A DNA stretch of 64,000 nucleotides from assembly GCA_963804825.1 (NCBI GenBank), contig CAWDRV010000006.1, positions 434,001 to 498,000 on the forward strand, given 5' to 3'. Source of the DNA: JBKQVT01 sp963804825. Lineage in GTDB: Bacteria > Planctomycetota > Planctomycetia > Pirellulales > Thermoguttaceae. The notes beneath the pieces were generated by a model. The model made no database searches. It was not told where the DNA came from and saw only the letters and a list, made by a program, of their open reading frames with translations. Of this stretch, positions 1-8,944 are shown piece after piece; position 1 is the first letter of the stretch, and every line of letters begins with the position of its first letter. The position numbers and the translations under genes were made by a program.

Positions 1-875
1 GGCATCCTTCGGCAACTCGAACGTGAAGAGCTTCGGATCCACCTTTCCGTCAATCGCCGCGCCGGTGAGTTCGACGACCAGCGAGAGGCTCTCGACCGGG
101 CCACGGGTCTCCAAAGTCTGCCGCAAGGAATCCAACGGGGGAAGCAGCCTCCGCAGCACGAACGTCTCCTGATCGATCCACAGCACCATCGCGCCGTCCG
201 GGCGTTGGATCTTGATGCGATAGCAGTCGCGGCCGTCGATCTCGCCGGGCTCGACGCGCTGCGGCTCCTCGGCGCCCTGGAGCAGCCATTTCAGCGGGTC
301 GTCGTCCAGCAGCAGCCTCAAGGGGATCGGTATGCCCGCCGGCCCGTTCGTCAGGGTTTGCGCCAGGATCGGGTCGCTGTCAAACAGCGGCAGGGTCAGC
401 TTGGCCGGATCGTCCTTGGTCAACACCTGTCCGGGCAAATAGTTGACCGTTGCGCGGAACTGTTTGCCGTCGGCCACGACCTGGGCGTCGTAGACCTTCA
501 ATCGCACCTTGTTGGGACGCACCAGGACGACGGAGAAACTCCGCTCCATCTCGATGGCCTTTTGGCCTGCCTGTTGCACCGCCGAGCCGCACCGTGCCCA
601 GGTCCTGGTAGGTCGAGGCCTTGCGATAGGCGGCCACCATGTTCTCCAGCACGGCCCGGGCGGAGCAGCGGACCTTGCCGCGGCGGCGGCCTTCTTTTCG
701 CCCGTTTTCCGGGCCCGCCTTTTCCTCGGTCGCCGTCTTGCCGGCTCTGCGCCGCAGGCGGCGTGGAGGGTTTTTCACAGCCGCCGAAGCCATGCCAGCA
801 GGCACGCGACCGCAAGAGAGCGCAAAGGACGGCCGGAAGAGGCGCCGAGAGTAACGCATGGATCAATTCCTTCAT
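1..875 (-). CDS. LolA/DUF2092-like lipoprotein, C-terminus beyond window, frameshifted
   Basis: The start is ATG at 875-873 (MKELIHALLS), followed by a short hydrophobic stretch and a lipobox-like GFGGC, so an envelope lipoprotein is likely. The frame then breaks twice, near 720-740 and near 595. The pieces read AVLENMVAAYRKASTYQDL and, after the second break, a long open stretch with SFSVVLVRPNKVRLKVYD, DGRDCYRIKIQRPDGAM and LFTFELPKDA. This is the layout of planctomycete proteins with a LolA-like or DUF2092 beta-sheet domain, often fused to a redoxin domain that here would lie outside the window. The role (lipid or lipoprotein binding in the periplasm) is inferred from fold only. It is divergent from the LarA-like gene, with about 190 bp between the two starts. 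Confidence 0.55.
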
Positions 876-1064
876 TTTGGATTCTTCCGCAACGGCGAAC
901 GGTGAACGGCGGAATGGGACGGGCCGTGGAATAGAATAACTCATTATTTGCGAATTGACTATCCGCGTAAAGCTCGACTTCTTGACGATGCGACGATTCA
1001 ACGGATAATGGAAGTGAATCGAGCGATGTTTGACTGAACTGCCTCCCTTGCACAGTTTAACTCT

Positions 1065-2289
1065 ATGGCGGTTTTGCACTACGGGACCGACTCTTCGGTC
1101 CGGCTGGAATTTGCGGACGGCGTCGCGCCGGAGTTGTGCGGCACGCCGCGCGGAGTGCCGTTGACGGATCCGGCGGCCGCGGTCGCCGCCGCGCTCGACC
1201 GGCCGCTGGATTACCCGCCGCTGGCCAAGACCGCCATGCCCGGCGACCGCGTGGCGTTGGTGCTGGACCACGCGGCGCCCCAAGCGGCCCGGGTGGCCGC
1301 CGCGGTGATCCGTACGCTCGTTTCCGCGGGCGTCGAGCCCGACGGCATCAGCATCCTGCGGACCGAGGCCGACATTCACAGCGGCGGCGAAGACCCCTGC
1401 CGGCTGCTCGATGCGACGCTGGCCGAGCGGATTTCCACGGTCACGCACGATCCGGAGGACCGCGCAGACTTGGCCTACCTGGCGGCCGACGACAACGGCC
1501 AGCCGATCCTGCTGAACCGCTTGCTCACCGATGCCGACGTGGTGCTGCCCATCGGTTGTCTGCAAAACGAGGCCGCCACCGGCTATTTCGGCATTCATAC
1601 GCCCGTGTTTCCCACCTTTTCCGACCAGAGGACGCTGCTGCGGTTTCGTCGGCTGGATGCCCTGGGCGGCGACGGACCGTGCAAGCGGCGGTTGAGAAGC
1701 GAGGTGGACCAGACGGCCTGGCTGCTGGGGGTGAATTTCACCGTGCAATGGGTGCCCGCCGCCGGCGATCGCCTTCTGCACGTCGTGGCCGGCCAGTCCG
1801 ACGCGGTCCGCCGTCGCGGCCGGCAGTTGTACGACGACGCCTGGAACTGGCTGGTCCCGCGGCGGGCCAGCCTGGTCGTGGCCGCCATCGAAGGGGGCGA
1901 CGACGGAACAGACCTGGGAGAACCTCGGCCGCACGCTCGAAACGGCCGGCGCGCTGGTCGAGGACGACGGCGCCATTGCCGTCTGCTGCGACTTGGCCGC
2001 TGCTCCCGGTCCCGGCGTGCAGAGCATGGCGGCCGCCCGCTGCCGGCGGTCGGCGCTGAAACGCATCCGCAAGGACCGGCCGGCCGACGCCCTGCCCGCC
2101 GCGCAACTGGCCCGCGCCTTGGATCGCGACAAGGTCTATCTGCTCAGCCGGCTGGACCCGGCGATGGTCGAGGAGTTGGAGATGATTCCCATTGCGGACG
2201 GCGATGAGTTGGTGCGTCTGGCCCGGCGGCACCGCTCTTGCATTGTCGTGGCCAATGCGTCCCGCGCCGTCGTGACGGTCGAAGAGTGA
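1065..2289 (+). CDS. LarA-like (lactate racemase domain, DUF2088) protein, one frameshift
   Basis: Residues 1-280 read continuously from ATG 1065 and resemble the LarA N-terminal domain: VLDHAAPQAARV, the THDPED segment, NGQPILLNRLLTDADVVLPIG and GYFGIHTPVFPTFSD. The frame breaks near 1905. The rest (EQTWENLGRTLETAGALVED through VVANASRAVVTVEE) continues in the next frame to the stop at 2289, for a total near 407 residues, normal for the family. LarA is a nickel-pincer lactate racemase that attaches its cofactor through a lysine in a GGxKA-like motif. Here the matching loop has no lysine, so racemase activity is doubtful. No good ribosome binding site precedes the start. The gene is followed by two hairpin repeats and yggS. 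Confidence 0.75.
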
Positions 2290-2293
2290 AGCA

Positions 2294-2390
2294 AGGATGA
2301 AGGCGGTGAGCCGGCGGCGTAAGCCGCCGGATAAGGCGGAAGGATGAAGCCGGTGAGCCGGCGGCGTAAGCCGCCGGATAAGGCGGAAGG
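2294..2390. repeat. Two tandem copies of a GC hairpin repeat (family B)
   Basis: Two copies of a unit of about 48 bp each contain the stem CCGGCGGC, loop GTAA and stem GCCGCCGG (2311-2330 and 2358-2377), flanked by purine-rich GGCGGAAGGATGAAG. Variants of the same hairpin occur at 12.49, 12.54, 14.91, 42.61 and 47.73 kb. The element ends right at the yggS start. Confidence 0.85.
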
Positions 2391-2402
2391 ATGAAGATCG
2401 CC

Positions 2403-3111
2403 ATGCCTGATCTGGTCGCCCGGATCGCGGAGAACGTCGGCCGCGTGCGAACGCGCATGGCCGAGGCAGCGGCACGGGCCGGCCGCAACGCCGCCGACGT
2501 CCGCCTGGTGGCGGTCACGAAGTACGTCGGGCCGGCGGAGATCCGCGCCCTGGTCGAAGCGGGTTGCCGCGACTTGGGCGAAAGCCGCCCGCAACAACTT
2601 TGGGAACATGCGGCCGCATTGAGCGGCTTGCCGGTCCGCTGGCACATGATCGGACACTTGCAGCGAAACAAGGTCCGCCGCACGCTGCCGCTGGTCGAAC
2701 TGGTCCATTCGGCCGACAGCCCGCGGCTGGTCGCGGAACTCGATGCGGCGGCGGGCGCGGCGGCCCGGCGGCTGCCGATCCTGCTGGAAGTGAACGTTTC
2801 CGGCGAGCCGGCCAAGCACGGCTTTGCCCCGGCCGAAGTCGAGCCGTTGGTGGCACAATGGGCCGGCTACGGCAACTTGGAAGTCCGCGGGCTGATGTGC
2901 ATGGCCGGCCTGGAGGGCGATCTGGACGCCGCCCGCCGCGAGTTCGCCGCGTTGCGAGCGTTGCGCGACCGGTTGCGGCGGAGTGCCCCGCCCGGGATCG
3001 CGCATGGACGAGCTTTCGATGGGCATGAGCGGCGATTACGAGGTGGCGATCGAGGAGGGGGCCACGATCGTGCGGGTCGGCTCGGCGTTGTTTGAAGGGC
3101 TGATCGCATGA
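2403..3111 (+). CDS. yggS: YggS-type pyridoxal phosphate homeostasis protein, one frameshift
   Basis: This is the PLP-binding homeostasis protein (PLPBP) family, a cytoplasmic single-domain TIM barrel. Visible family motifs are LVAVTKYV with the PLP lysine, DLGESRPQQLWEH, RWHMIGHLQRNK, VHSADS, LLEVNVSGEPAKHG and RGLMCMAG. The frame breaks near 3000 and resumes with LSMGMSGDYEVAIEEGAT and VRVGSALFEG, the conserved C-terminus, to the TGA at 3109-3111. Two ATGs are possible, 2391 and 2403. The first lies inside the upstream repeat, and the second (MPDLVARIAENV) matches the usual family N-terminus and sits about 12 nt after GGAAGG, so I prefer it. The stop overlaps the start of the next gene (ATGA). 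YggS-YggU adjacency is common in bacteria. Confidence 0.9.
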
Positions 3112-3408
3112 TCGACTTGCAGCCGCACGCCGAGGGAACGATCTTGCCGGTGCGTGCCCAGCCGGGCGCTCGTCGCAACGAGGTCCGCGGCGAGCAGGAC
3201 GGCATGCTCAAGGTCTGCGTCACCCAATCGCCCGAGAAGGGCAAGGCGAACAAGGCGATCGTCGAGTTGTTGAGCCAAGTCGCTGTCGCTGCGCAAGTCG
3301 CAGATCGAGTTGATGGCCGGGGAAACGTCGCCGCAGAAGCGGTTCTTGATCCGTGGGGTGACGCCCGAGGAGCTGTCGCGGCGGATCGCGGACGCGCTGA
3401 ACGGCTGA
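3108..3408 (+). CDS. DUF167 / YggU family protein, one frameshift
   Basis: A small protein of about 99 residues: LPVRAQPGARRNEVRGEQDG, then LKVCVTQSPEKGKANKAIVE, the classic DUF167 core, then, after a one-base break near 3275, KSQIELMAGETSPQKRFLIR and a C-terminal helix ending at TGA 3406-3408. The fold is a small alpha/beta domain of unknown biochemical role. It overlaps yggS by 4 bp, so the two are probably translated together. Confidence 0.85.
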
Positions 3409-3521
3409 TGCCGACGGAATGTTTGTCGTTCATGTCCCACGCCCACCGGGCACCCTCACAGCGGGTCGCGGCCGGCGGGACTGGCGATCTAACGACCCGC
3501 CGACAAAAAGCGGCCCGCTGC

Positions 3522-4676
3522 CTATCCTCCGTCCCGGCGCAAGATGTTGACGAGGCAATGCAGGGCGCCGAAATTCCGACAACAGGCGTCGCACTCGACC
3601 GGCCGCACCTCGTAGCCAAGCCCCGTCCAGACGGCCGTTGCCGCACGATTGAGGACCTCCGCCGAGCGAAACACCGGCATGTAGACGATGCGGCGGGAGC
3701 CGCGCCGGTCGAGGATGGCGTTGACGTACGTGAGGTAGGTCCGGCCGTCGCCGCCGGGGACCACCGGGATGCGGGCGACACGATACCCGGCCTCGCGGCA
3801 CCGGCCGACAACGGCGTCGAAACGGGCAACCATCGCGTCGGAAAAGTCCGGGCCGCCTGGCAAGCACGCTTCCACGGCGCTACGGTCCGGCGAGCCGGCC
3901 AGCAGGCGCTCGGCCCATCGCGGGTCGCCGACGAGCACCGTCCGCCCGCCGATCGGCATCAAGTACATCGCCGTATGATGCTCTGGCGCCCCGTCGAGAA
4001 TGACGATTCGCCGCTTCAGCGTCGCCGAGAGAGATTCGATCAGCTCCTCGCGGGTTTCGACGGTCCGTTGCAGATTTTGAAGGAGAATCGCCGGACGGAC
4101 GAACGCCGTTTCGTCGTCGGCAGCGAAGTCGCCGCCATCGAAATAGAGGTCGCTGTGGCGGCAGGCCACGCCCGGGCCAAGTGCGGCGGCCAGGTCTTCG
4201 GCGACCCGTTGATCGCCCGCCCGTTGCGGCCAGACGCCGGCGCCATCCTCGCCGCGGGGACACAACAGCACGGTGCGTTGCTCCCCCGATCCCCCAAGGG
4301 CCAGCCAACGATCGCGGGACCAGGCCGTGATCGGATGGCCCACGATCACGGACGACAACGCACAGTGTGTCGGGCCGACGCGGGCGATCAGGTCTCGATA
4401 CGCCGCTTTGTCGGGACAGACCACGTAGGCGGTCACGCCGGCCGGAAGCTGTCGGAGGAAATCGCGGTACGTCGGAAGGACCACGTCGGCCGCATCGGCG
4501 TTGTAATGGATCACGACTTGGCGAATCGTGCCGCCGCAATCGCTCAGCAAGGGGCCGTCGGCGACGCCGGGCGGACCGTTGCCTCCGTGGTAGAAGGACA
4601 GTACGCCCACGGAGGCAACCAGCCCGAGGAACACGCCGAGGACCACGTGGCCCTTGGATGCCGCGGCCGCGCTCAT
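3522..4676 (-). CDS. Membrane-anchored agmatine deiminase-like (PAD_porph) pentein
   Basis: 384 residues with an N-terminal membrane anchor or signal (VVLGVFLGLVASVGVLSFYH, residues 10-29). Pentein-fold signatures follow: SRDRW near residue 120, FDGGDF near 184, HHTAMYL near 239, and a C-terminal catalytic cysteine in GALHCLVN. This pattern (Asp, His, Cys) fits the guanidino-group-modifying superfamily, nearest to agmatine deiminase or bacterial peptidylarginine deiminase. The anchor predicts an extracytoplasmic enzyme, unlike ordinary cytoplasmic agmatine deiminase. It overlaps the upstream gene by 4 bp (ATGA), so the pair forms an operon. The substrate cannot be told from sequence. Confidence 0.8.
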   Translation of the reverse strand: MSAAAASKGHVVLGVFLGLVASVGVLSFYHGGNGPPGVADGPLLSDCGGTIRQVVIHYNADAADVVLPTYRDFLRQLPAGVTAYVVCPDKAAYRDLIARVGPTHCALSSVIVGHPITAWSRDRWLALGGSGEQRTVLLCPRGEDGAGVWPQRAGDQRVAEDLAAALGPGVACRHSDLYFDGGDFAADDETAFVRPAILLQNLQRTVETREELIESLSATLKRRIVILDGAPEHHTAMYLMPIGGRTVLVGDPRWAERLLAGSPDRSAVEACLPGGPDFSDAMVARFDAVVGRCREAGYRVARIPVVPGGDGRTYLTYVNAILDRRGSRRIVYMPVFRSAEVLNRAATAVWTGLGYEVRPVECDACCRNFGALHCLVNILRRDGG

Positions 4677-5230
4677 GATTTTGCTCCGGCGGCAGGAGCC
4701 GCGGGCGCCGCTTTCTTGTCACTGGCTTTCTTGTCGGCGACCTTCTTGTCCGGGACACTCAGCTTGCGCGCCAGGACGGTCATTTGCCGGTCGGTCAAGG
4801 TGATGGAAATGCTTTTCTTGGCCGGCAACTTGGCTTCCGAAGACACGGAGAGTTTTTTGACTTCACCGGGCTGGAGGCTGACGCACCAGGGGTGCGACCA
4901 AAGAACCTCGGGGACCGGAAGCATCCGCGCCATGATTGAGGTCGGAGCGGATGCCGAGATGCTGATCCAGACCGTCGCATCGACCGGCTTGTCGGTGGGG
5001 TTCGTCGCCGTGACCGTAATGCCGGGCCTCTCGTCGGCCTGGTATTCCGGCTTGTCGGTCGTCAGCACGAACACGGCGTTGTGCGACGTAAGCCGCGGCG
5101 GATAAATCACCGGTTTGATCTTCTCGGCCACGTTGACTGCCTGGACGCCGCCGGGCATCAGCAGCAGGACGGTGAAGGTCATGGTCACGGCGGCCGTCCC
5201 CAAGACAACCCCTAGGCTTTGTGCTCGCAT
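4673..5230 (-). CDS. Small secreted protein of unknown function, partner of the pentein
   Basis: 185 residues starting at ATG 5230-5228, chosen because AAGGAG lies 8 nt upstream; a longer in-frame start at 5311 has no such site. The N-terminus is a signal peptide (LGVVLGTAAVTMTFTVLLLM, then VQAVNVAEK). The middle looks like an immunoglobulin-type beta domain: AVFVLTTDKPEYQADERPGI, TVTATNPTDKPVDATVWISI, WCVSLQPGEVKKLSVSSE. The tail is a Lys/Ala-rich low-complexity stretch (DKKVADKKASDKKAAPAAPA). It is translationally coupled to the pentein gene, so a structural or substrate-presenting partner is possible. I recognise no family. Confidence 0.75.
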   Translation of the reverse strand: MRAQSLGVVLGTAAVTMTFTVLLLMPGGVQAVNVAEKIKPVIYPPRLTSHNAVFVLTTDKPEYQADERPGITVTATNPTDKPVDATVWISISASAPTSIMARMLPVPEVLWSHPWCVSLQPGEVKKLSVSSEAKLPAKKSISITLTDRQMTVLARKLSVPDKKVADKKASDKKAAPAAPAAGAKS

Positions 5231-5437
5231 CGTTTCGCTCCTTGGACTGTGGTGTCGATGGATCGTTTCGCGGTTCGAGGAGGATCGCGACGACGGCTCC
5301 TCTCGCCTCACGAATTGTAGCGAGTTTTACAGCGCGGAAACGTAACGGGTTTGTAACAAGGTGATGGCGCAAGAGGCGTGAAGTTGTCAGGGCCGAACGA
5401 TGGTGCGAAACCGCAAGCGGTCCGCTTCCCCAGTCCC

Positions 5438-7413
5438 TAGCCCAAGTTCGCCAGTGATCGACGTAAGTAGTTGCGGCGCAAGGGGTGGTTCCCAAAAGTC
5501 TTCACTACAAACCCGCCATTGGTCGGGTGGGCAACCGTAGCCGCAGTCGTTGCAGCAGGATGGCCTGGTGGTCCGTCGGCCGGGTCACGCAACGCTTGCG
5601 GATCTCGGTGCCCTGACGCGTCGGCAACACCACATCGACCAAGCGGATATTGCCCAGTTCCTCGAACACCCGGCGCGGCTCGTGGCCCAGCCCGGCGCGC
5701 TGGCAGTTCTGGGCCAGCGTCTTCCAAAGCACATAGGCCAGGAAGCAGACGAAAATGTGGGCCAAGACCCGCTCTTCCTTCTGGTGCCAAATCGGACGGA
5801 TCGACAGGTCGCTCTTGTGGATGCGAAAGGCCGCCTCGGCCTCCGTCAATTGGATGTAGGTGTTCCAGAGGTCCTCGTCGCTCCAGTCGCTGATGTTGGT
5901 ACGCAGCAGGTAACAGCCTTCGCTCAAGGCAGCCCAGTCGCGCCACGCCTCGACCTTGTTCCAACGCAGGGTCGCCCGATTTTCTTCTCCCGTCCGCACC
6001 TCGACTTGGAACAGTCCGGCCGCCCGGCTGTTTCGGCCCAAGAGGCGCCCCACCCGTTGTCCCACCACGGCTCGGTCCAAGCGCTGGCGTTGGCAAGTGG
6101 CCGCGATGCGCCGCAGGCCCTCTTCAATGCGTTGTTCGAAGCGGGCGTGCATCGCCTTCTCTTTCTCGCGCCGGTCACGACTGCGGCAGAGCACGAAGGT
6201 CTCGGCGCCTTCCGGCGACGGACAAAGCTTGGTTTCTACGCCGTCGCGGATCGCGTGCCAGTCCTCGGCCAACAGTTCGCGTTGGAACCGTTTCAGCATG
6301 CTCTTCGGCGTGCCCACGAGGTACTGCCGCTGCTGCTGCCGCAGAAAAGCAATGTTCTCTTCGGAAACCATGCCCCGGTCCGTGACCCAAATCCGCTCCG
6401 CGCGTCCATAACGCCGTTCCATCGTCTCGACGATCTCCGCCAGCGTGGTCACGTCGTTGCGATTCCCGGCGAAAACCTCGTAGCCCAGCGGCATGCCGCA
6501 CCTCGACACCACCAGGCCGATGCACACCTGCTTGCAGTCCGGCCGGTGGTCGCGCGAGTGGCCGCGCTGTGCCAAGGGATTGCCGCGGGCCTCGCCTTCA
6601 AAATAGGTGCTCGTCACGTCGTACAACAGCAAGTCGTACTCCAGGGCAAACAGTTCCCCAAGCCGTCCTTTCAAGAACACCTCCAACGCCTCCTTGTGCG
6701 GCAACAAGGCGTCCAAAGCCCGATACAGCCGTTGCTCGTTGACCTTGGCCGCGGGCACGCCCAGCAACTCGGCCAAGGGGCTTTGGGCATAGAAATGCTC
6801 GACGATGTGCAGTTCGCTCGACGGCTCACACAGACGACAGAGCACCAAAACCAAGGCCATCAGCGACCAGGGCACCTGCTCCTCGCCGCGGGGAAGGACC
6901 TGCTGGAGAAATTCGTGCAGCCCGAGTTGCCGCACCAACTCCAGTGCCAGCCACGGCCCGCCGAAAGCCACGGGGTTCTCCACGCGGACCCGCGCTGCAT
7001 CCACTTCCACCCACTGCGGCTGTACGTCGTCGAAGAGCCGTTGCTGCCGCGACCGCCGCCCGCCTTGGGCCGCCTCCTTGACGCCCAGCCGGCCGCGATC
7101 GTCGAGTTGGCCCAGATAGGCCACTACCCGTTGCCGCGGGCCGCGCTCCGTGCGATAGGACTCCATCAGTGCCCAGTAGGCGTGCCGCTTGCCATTCTTA
7201 CGACGAAAACAGGGGCGGATGAACATGCCCGTATTTTACGGCTGCTCCCGGACGACCCGAAGGGCAAGGTCTTCACTACAACGCCTTTGGGCACAATGGC
7301 GAGGCAACCGTGTGACGTGCGGCAAGGAGTTCCGTCAAGAAACCCCGCTTCCTCGCGGGTACCGAATATGACAAGATTCCCGCCCCAACGACCTCTACTG
7401 GCGAACTTGGGCT
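5438..7413 (-). mobile_element. IS1634-type insertion sequence, apparently complete
   Basis: A long DDE transposase gene is flanked by inverted ends: AGCCCAAGTTCGCCAGT at 5439-5455 and its reverse complement at 7397-7413. The flanking 6-mer AGTCCC occurs on both sides (5432-5437 and 7414-7419), a likely target duplication. TCTTCACTACAA also occurs near both ends (about 5500 and 7270). The length is about 1.98 kb. It sits exactly at the 3' end of the radical SAM gene. Confidence 0.85.
5505..7226 (-). CDS. IS1634-type DDE transposase
   Basis: 573 residues, full length and uninterrupted. Catalytic acidic residues are recognisable: Asp in LLYDVTSTYFEG (about residue 203), Asp in ERIWVTDRGMVS (about 277), and Glu in the helix LTEAEAAFRIHKSDLSIRPI (about 472), which is the YREK-like region of IS4/IS1634 transposases. 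The N-terminus has MFIRPCFRRKNGKRHAYWAL, typical of the group. It cuts and pastes its own element. The intact frame, unlike many neighbouring genes, and intact ends suggest a recent insertion. Confidence 0.9.
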   Translation of the reverse strand: MFIRPCFRRKNGKRHAYWALMESYRTERGPRQRVVAYLGQLDDRGRLGVKEAAQGGRRSRQQRLFDDVQPQWVEVDAARVRVENPVAFGGPWLALELVRQLGLHEFLQQVLPRGEEQVPWSLMALVLVLCRLCEPSSELHIVEHFYAQSPLAELLGVPAAKVNEQRLYRALDALLPHKEALEVFLKGRLGELFALEYDLLLYDVTSTYFEGEARGNPLAQRGHSRDHRPDCKQVCIGLVVSRCGMPLGYEVFAGNRNDVTTLAEIVETMERRYGRAERIWVTDRGMVSEENIAFLRQQQRQYLVGTPKSMLKRFQRELLAEDWHAIRDGVETKLCPSPEGAETFVLCRSRDRREKEKAMHARFEQRIEEGLRRIAATCQRQRLDRAVVGQRVGRLLGRNSRAAGLFQVEVRTGEENRATLRWNKVEAWRDWAALSEGCYLLRTNISDWSDEDLWNTYIQLTEAEAAFRIHKSDLSIRPIWHQKEERVLAHIFVCFLAYVLWKTLAQNCQRAGLGHEPRRVFEELGNIRLVDVVLPTRQGTEIRKRCVTRPTDHQAILLQRLRLRLPTRPMAGL

Positions 7414-8386
7414 AGTCCCCGTCCCACTTGCATCCCTGCCAACTGCCGCGACGAGCGAACTCGGACTCGACCGCGGCCCGGATCGCCGCCTTGTCCAGAC
7501 ACCACGCCGGACCAACCAGATACTTCCGCGGGGCGTCGCCGCTCAGCCGATCAATGACGCAATCGGGCGGCAAGACTTCCAGAAAATCGACGACATCACG
7601 GACATATTCCTCCCGTTGGGGCAACCGTACTTCGCCGGCCGCGAGCATGTCGGCCAGCCGCGTTCCGCGGACCGCATAGAGGTTGTGCAGCTTGACCGAG
7701 GCGACGCCGAGCCGGGCAATCTGGCCGGCGGTTGCCGCCATGTCCTGCCGCGATTCGCCGGGCAGGCCCAAGATGACGTGGACACCCATTTCCAGCCCCC
7801 GCTGCCGGGTGCGGCGGGCAGCGTCCAAAAAGGCATCGACGTGGTGCCCCCGATGGAGCCAGTCGAGCGTGCGGTCGTGGATCGTTTGCAGCCCAAACTC
7901 GATGCTGAGCCAGGTCCTGGCCGAAAGCTCCGCCAACATGTCCAAGACCGGCTCTCCCACGCAATCGGGCCGAGTCCCGATGGCCAGACCGACCACCTTC
8001 GGGTGTCCCAGGGCCTCTTCAAAGAGCTGGCGGAGGCGGTCCACCGGGCCATAGGTGTTGGTGGCGGGCTGAAAATAGGCCACAAACCCCTCCGCGGCAT
8101 GGCGCGAACCCAGCCGTCGCATCCCCTCTTCGAGTTGTGCGGTAATCGAACTCCCTGGCAGCCGCCGGCTGGGGCTGAAGCTCGCCGGGTCGCAAAAAAT
8201 GCACCCGGCCGTCCCCAACGAACCGTCCCGATTCGGACAAGTGCAGCCGGCGTCCACGCTCACTTTCCAAATTCGCCGGCCAAACTTCTTGCGGAAAAAG
8301 AAATTTCGGCTATAGTAACGGAGTCCGGCATGGTGCCAAAGGGCGGCTTCCGGCCAGTGCGAGGATGGAAGATTGGTTGACGCCAC
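7412..8386 (-). CDS. TIGR01212-type radical SAM protein (YhcC family)
   Basis: 324 residues from a GTG at 8386. The radical SAM cysteine cluster is in DAGCTCPNRDGSLGTAGCIF followed by C, the spaced motif typical of the YhcC family, which binds a 4Fe-4S cluster and SAM. Other family features are YFQPATNTYGPVDRLR, GLAIGTRPDC, SIEFGLQTIHDRTLDWLHRG and GVHVILGLPGES. The length is normal. The stop codon TAG at 7414-7412 spans the junction with the IS element, so the present C-terminus was set by the insertion. The function of the family is not established. Confidence 0.85.
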   Translation of the reverse strand: MASTNLPSSHWPEAALWHHAGLRYYSRNFFFRKKFGRRIWKVSVDAGCTCPNRDGSLGTAGCIFCDPASFSPSRRLPGSSITAQLEEGMRRLGSRHAAEGFVAYFQPATNTYGPVDRLRQLFEEALGHPKVVGLAIGTRPDCVGEPVLDMLAELSARTWLSIEFGLQTIHDRTLDWLHRGHHVDAFLDAARRTRQRGLEMGVHVILGLPGESRQDMAATAGQIARLGVASVKLHNLYAVRGTRLADMLAAGEVRLPQREEYVRDVVDFLEVLPPDCVIDRLSGDAPRKYLVGPAWCLDKAAIRAAVESEFARRGSWQGCKWDGD

Positions 8387-8464
8387 GAGGGCACCATACT
8401 ACACTACAGTAGGGGTTCCCTTCCATCCTAGGGCCCCTCGGGATTCGTGACAAGGTGGATGCCC

Positions 8465-8944
8465 ATGTTTGGCGAACTACGTCCGGTCGGCGGAGGCGAT
8501 CCGATCCCGTTGCTGAAGAAGATCTTGCTGGTGGGGCGGCGGGAAAGCTGCGACATCGTCTTGCGGTTTTCCAACGTCTCGGCCCATCATTGCCAGTTGA
8601 TCGTCAACGGGGGATATTGGCACGTCCGCGACCTTCAAAGCCGCAACGGGGTGAAGGTCAACGGCGTTCGGGTGGCCGAGAAGCGGATTGATCCGGGGGA
8701 CATTCTTTCGGTCGCCAAGCACAAGTACGAGGTGAAGTATTCGCCGTTGGACCTTGGGGCCGTGGGTCCGCCGCCGCCCGACGTGACCGAGTCCGACGTC
8801 TTCGGCAAATCGCTGTTGGAGCGCGCCGGGCTGGAACGCCGGCAGATTATGAAAACGCCGATGCCGGCCGGCGACGACGAGCCGAAGCGATATGACCTTG
8901 CCAACGATCAGCCGGGCCAAATCAAGCTCAACAGACCGACCTGA
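8465..8944 (+). CDS. FHA-domain protein
   Basis: 159 residues when started at ATG 8465, which has AGGTGG about 6 nt upstream; in-frame GTG 8447 and ATG 8459 are less likely because the second lies against that site. The forkhead-associated domain covers residues 15-90: LVGRRESCDIVLRFSNVSAH, then HVRDLQSRNGVKVNGVRV, holding the Arg, Ser-x-x-His and Asn-Gly phosphothreonine-binding residues. The C-terminal third is a charged, probably disordered tail. It likely reads Ser/Thr kinase signalling in the cytoplasm. Its stop overlaps the rsgA start (TGATG). Confidence 0.85.
   Translation: MFGELRPVGGGDPIPLLKKILLVGRRESCDIVLRFSNVSAHHCQLIVNGGYWHVRDLQSRNGVKVNGVRVAEKRIDPGDILSVAKHKYEVKYSPLDLGAVGPPPPDVTESDVFGKSLLERAGLERRQIMKTPMPAGDDEPKRYDLANDQPGQIKLNRPT

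Noticed and set aside
498..2132. 544-codon minus-strand open frame across the first two genes
   Set aside because: Most of it is antisense to the LarA-like gene. Only its last part coincides with the real lipoprotein start.
3108..5105. 665-codon plus-strand open frame
   Set aside because: Only the first 57 codons are real (DUF167). The rest is antisense to the pentein and its partner after the frameshift.
5550..7415. 621-codon plus-strand frame over the IS element
   Set aside because: Shadow of the transposase gene, which has the DDE motifs on the other strand.
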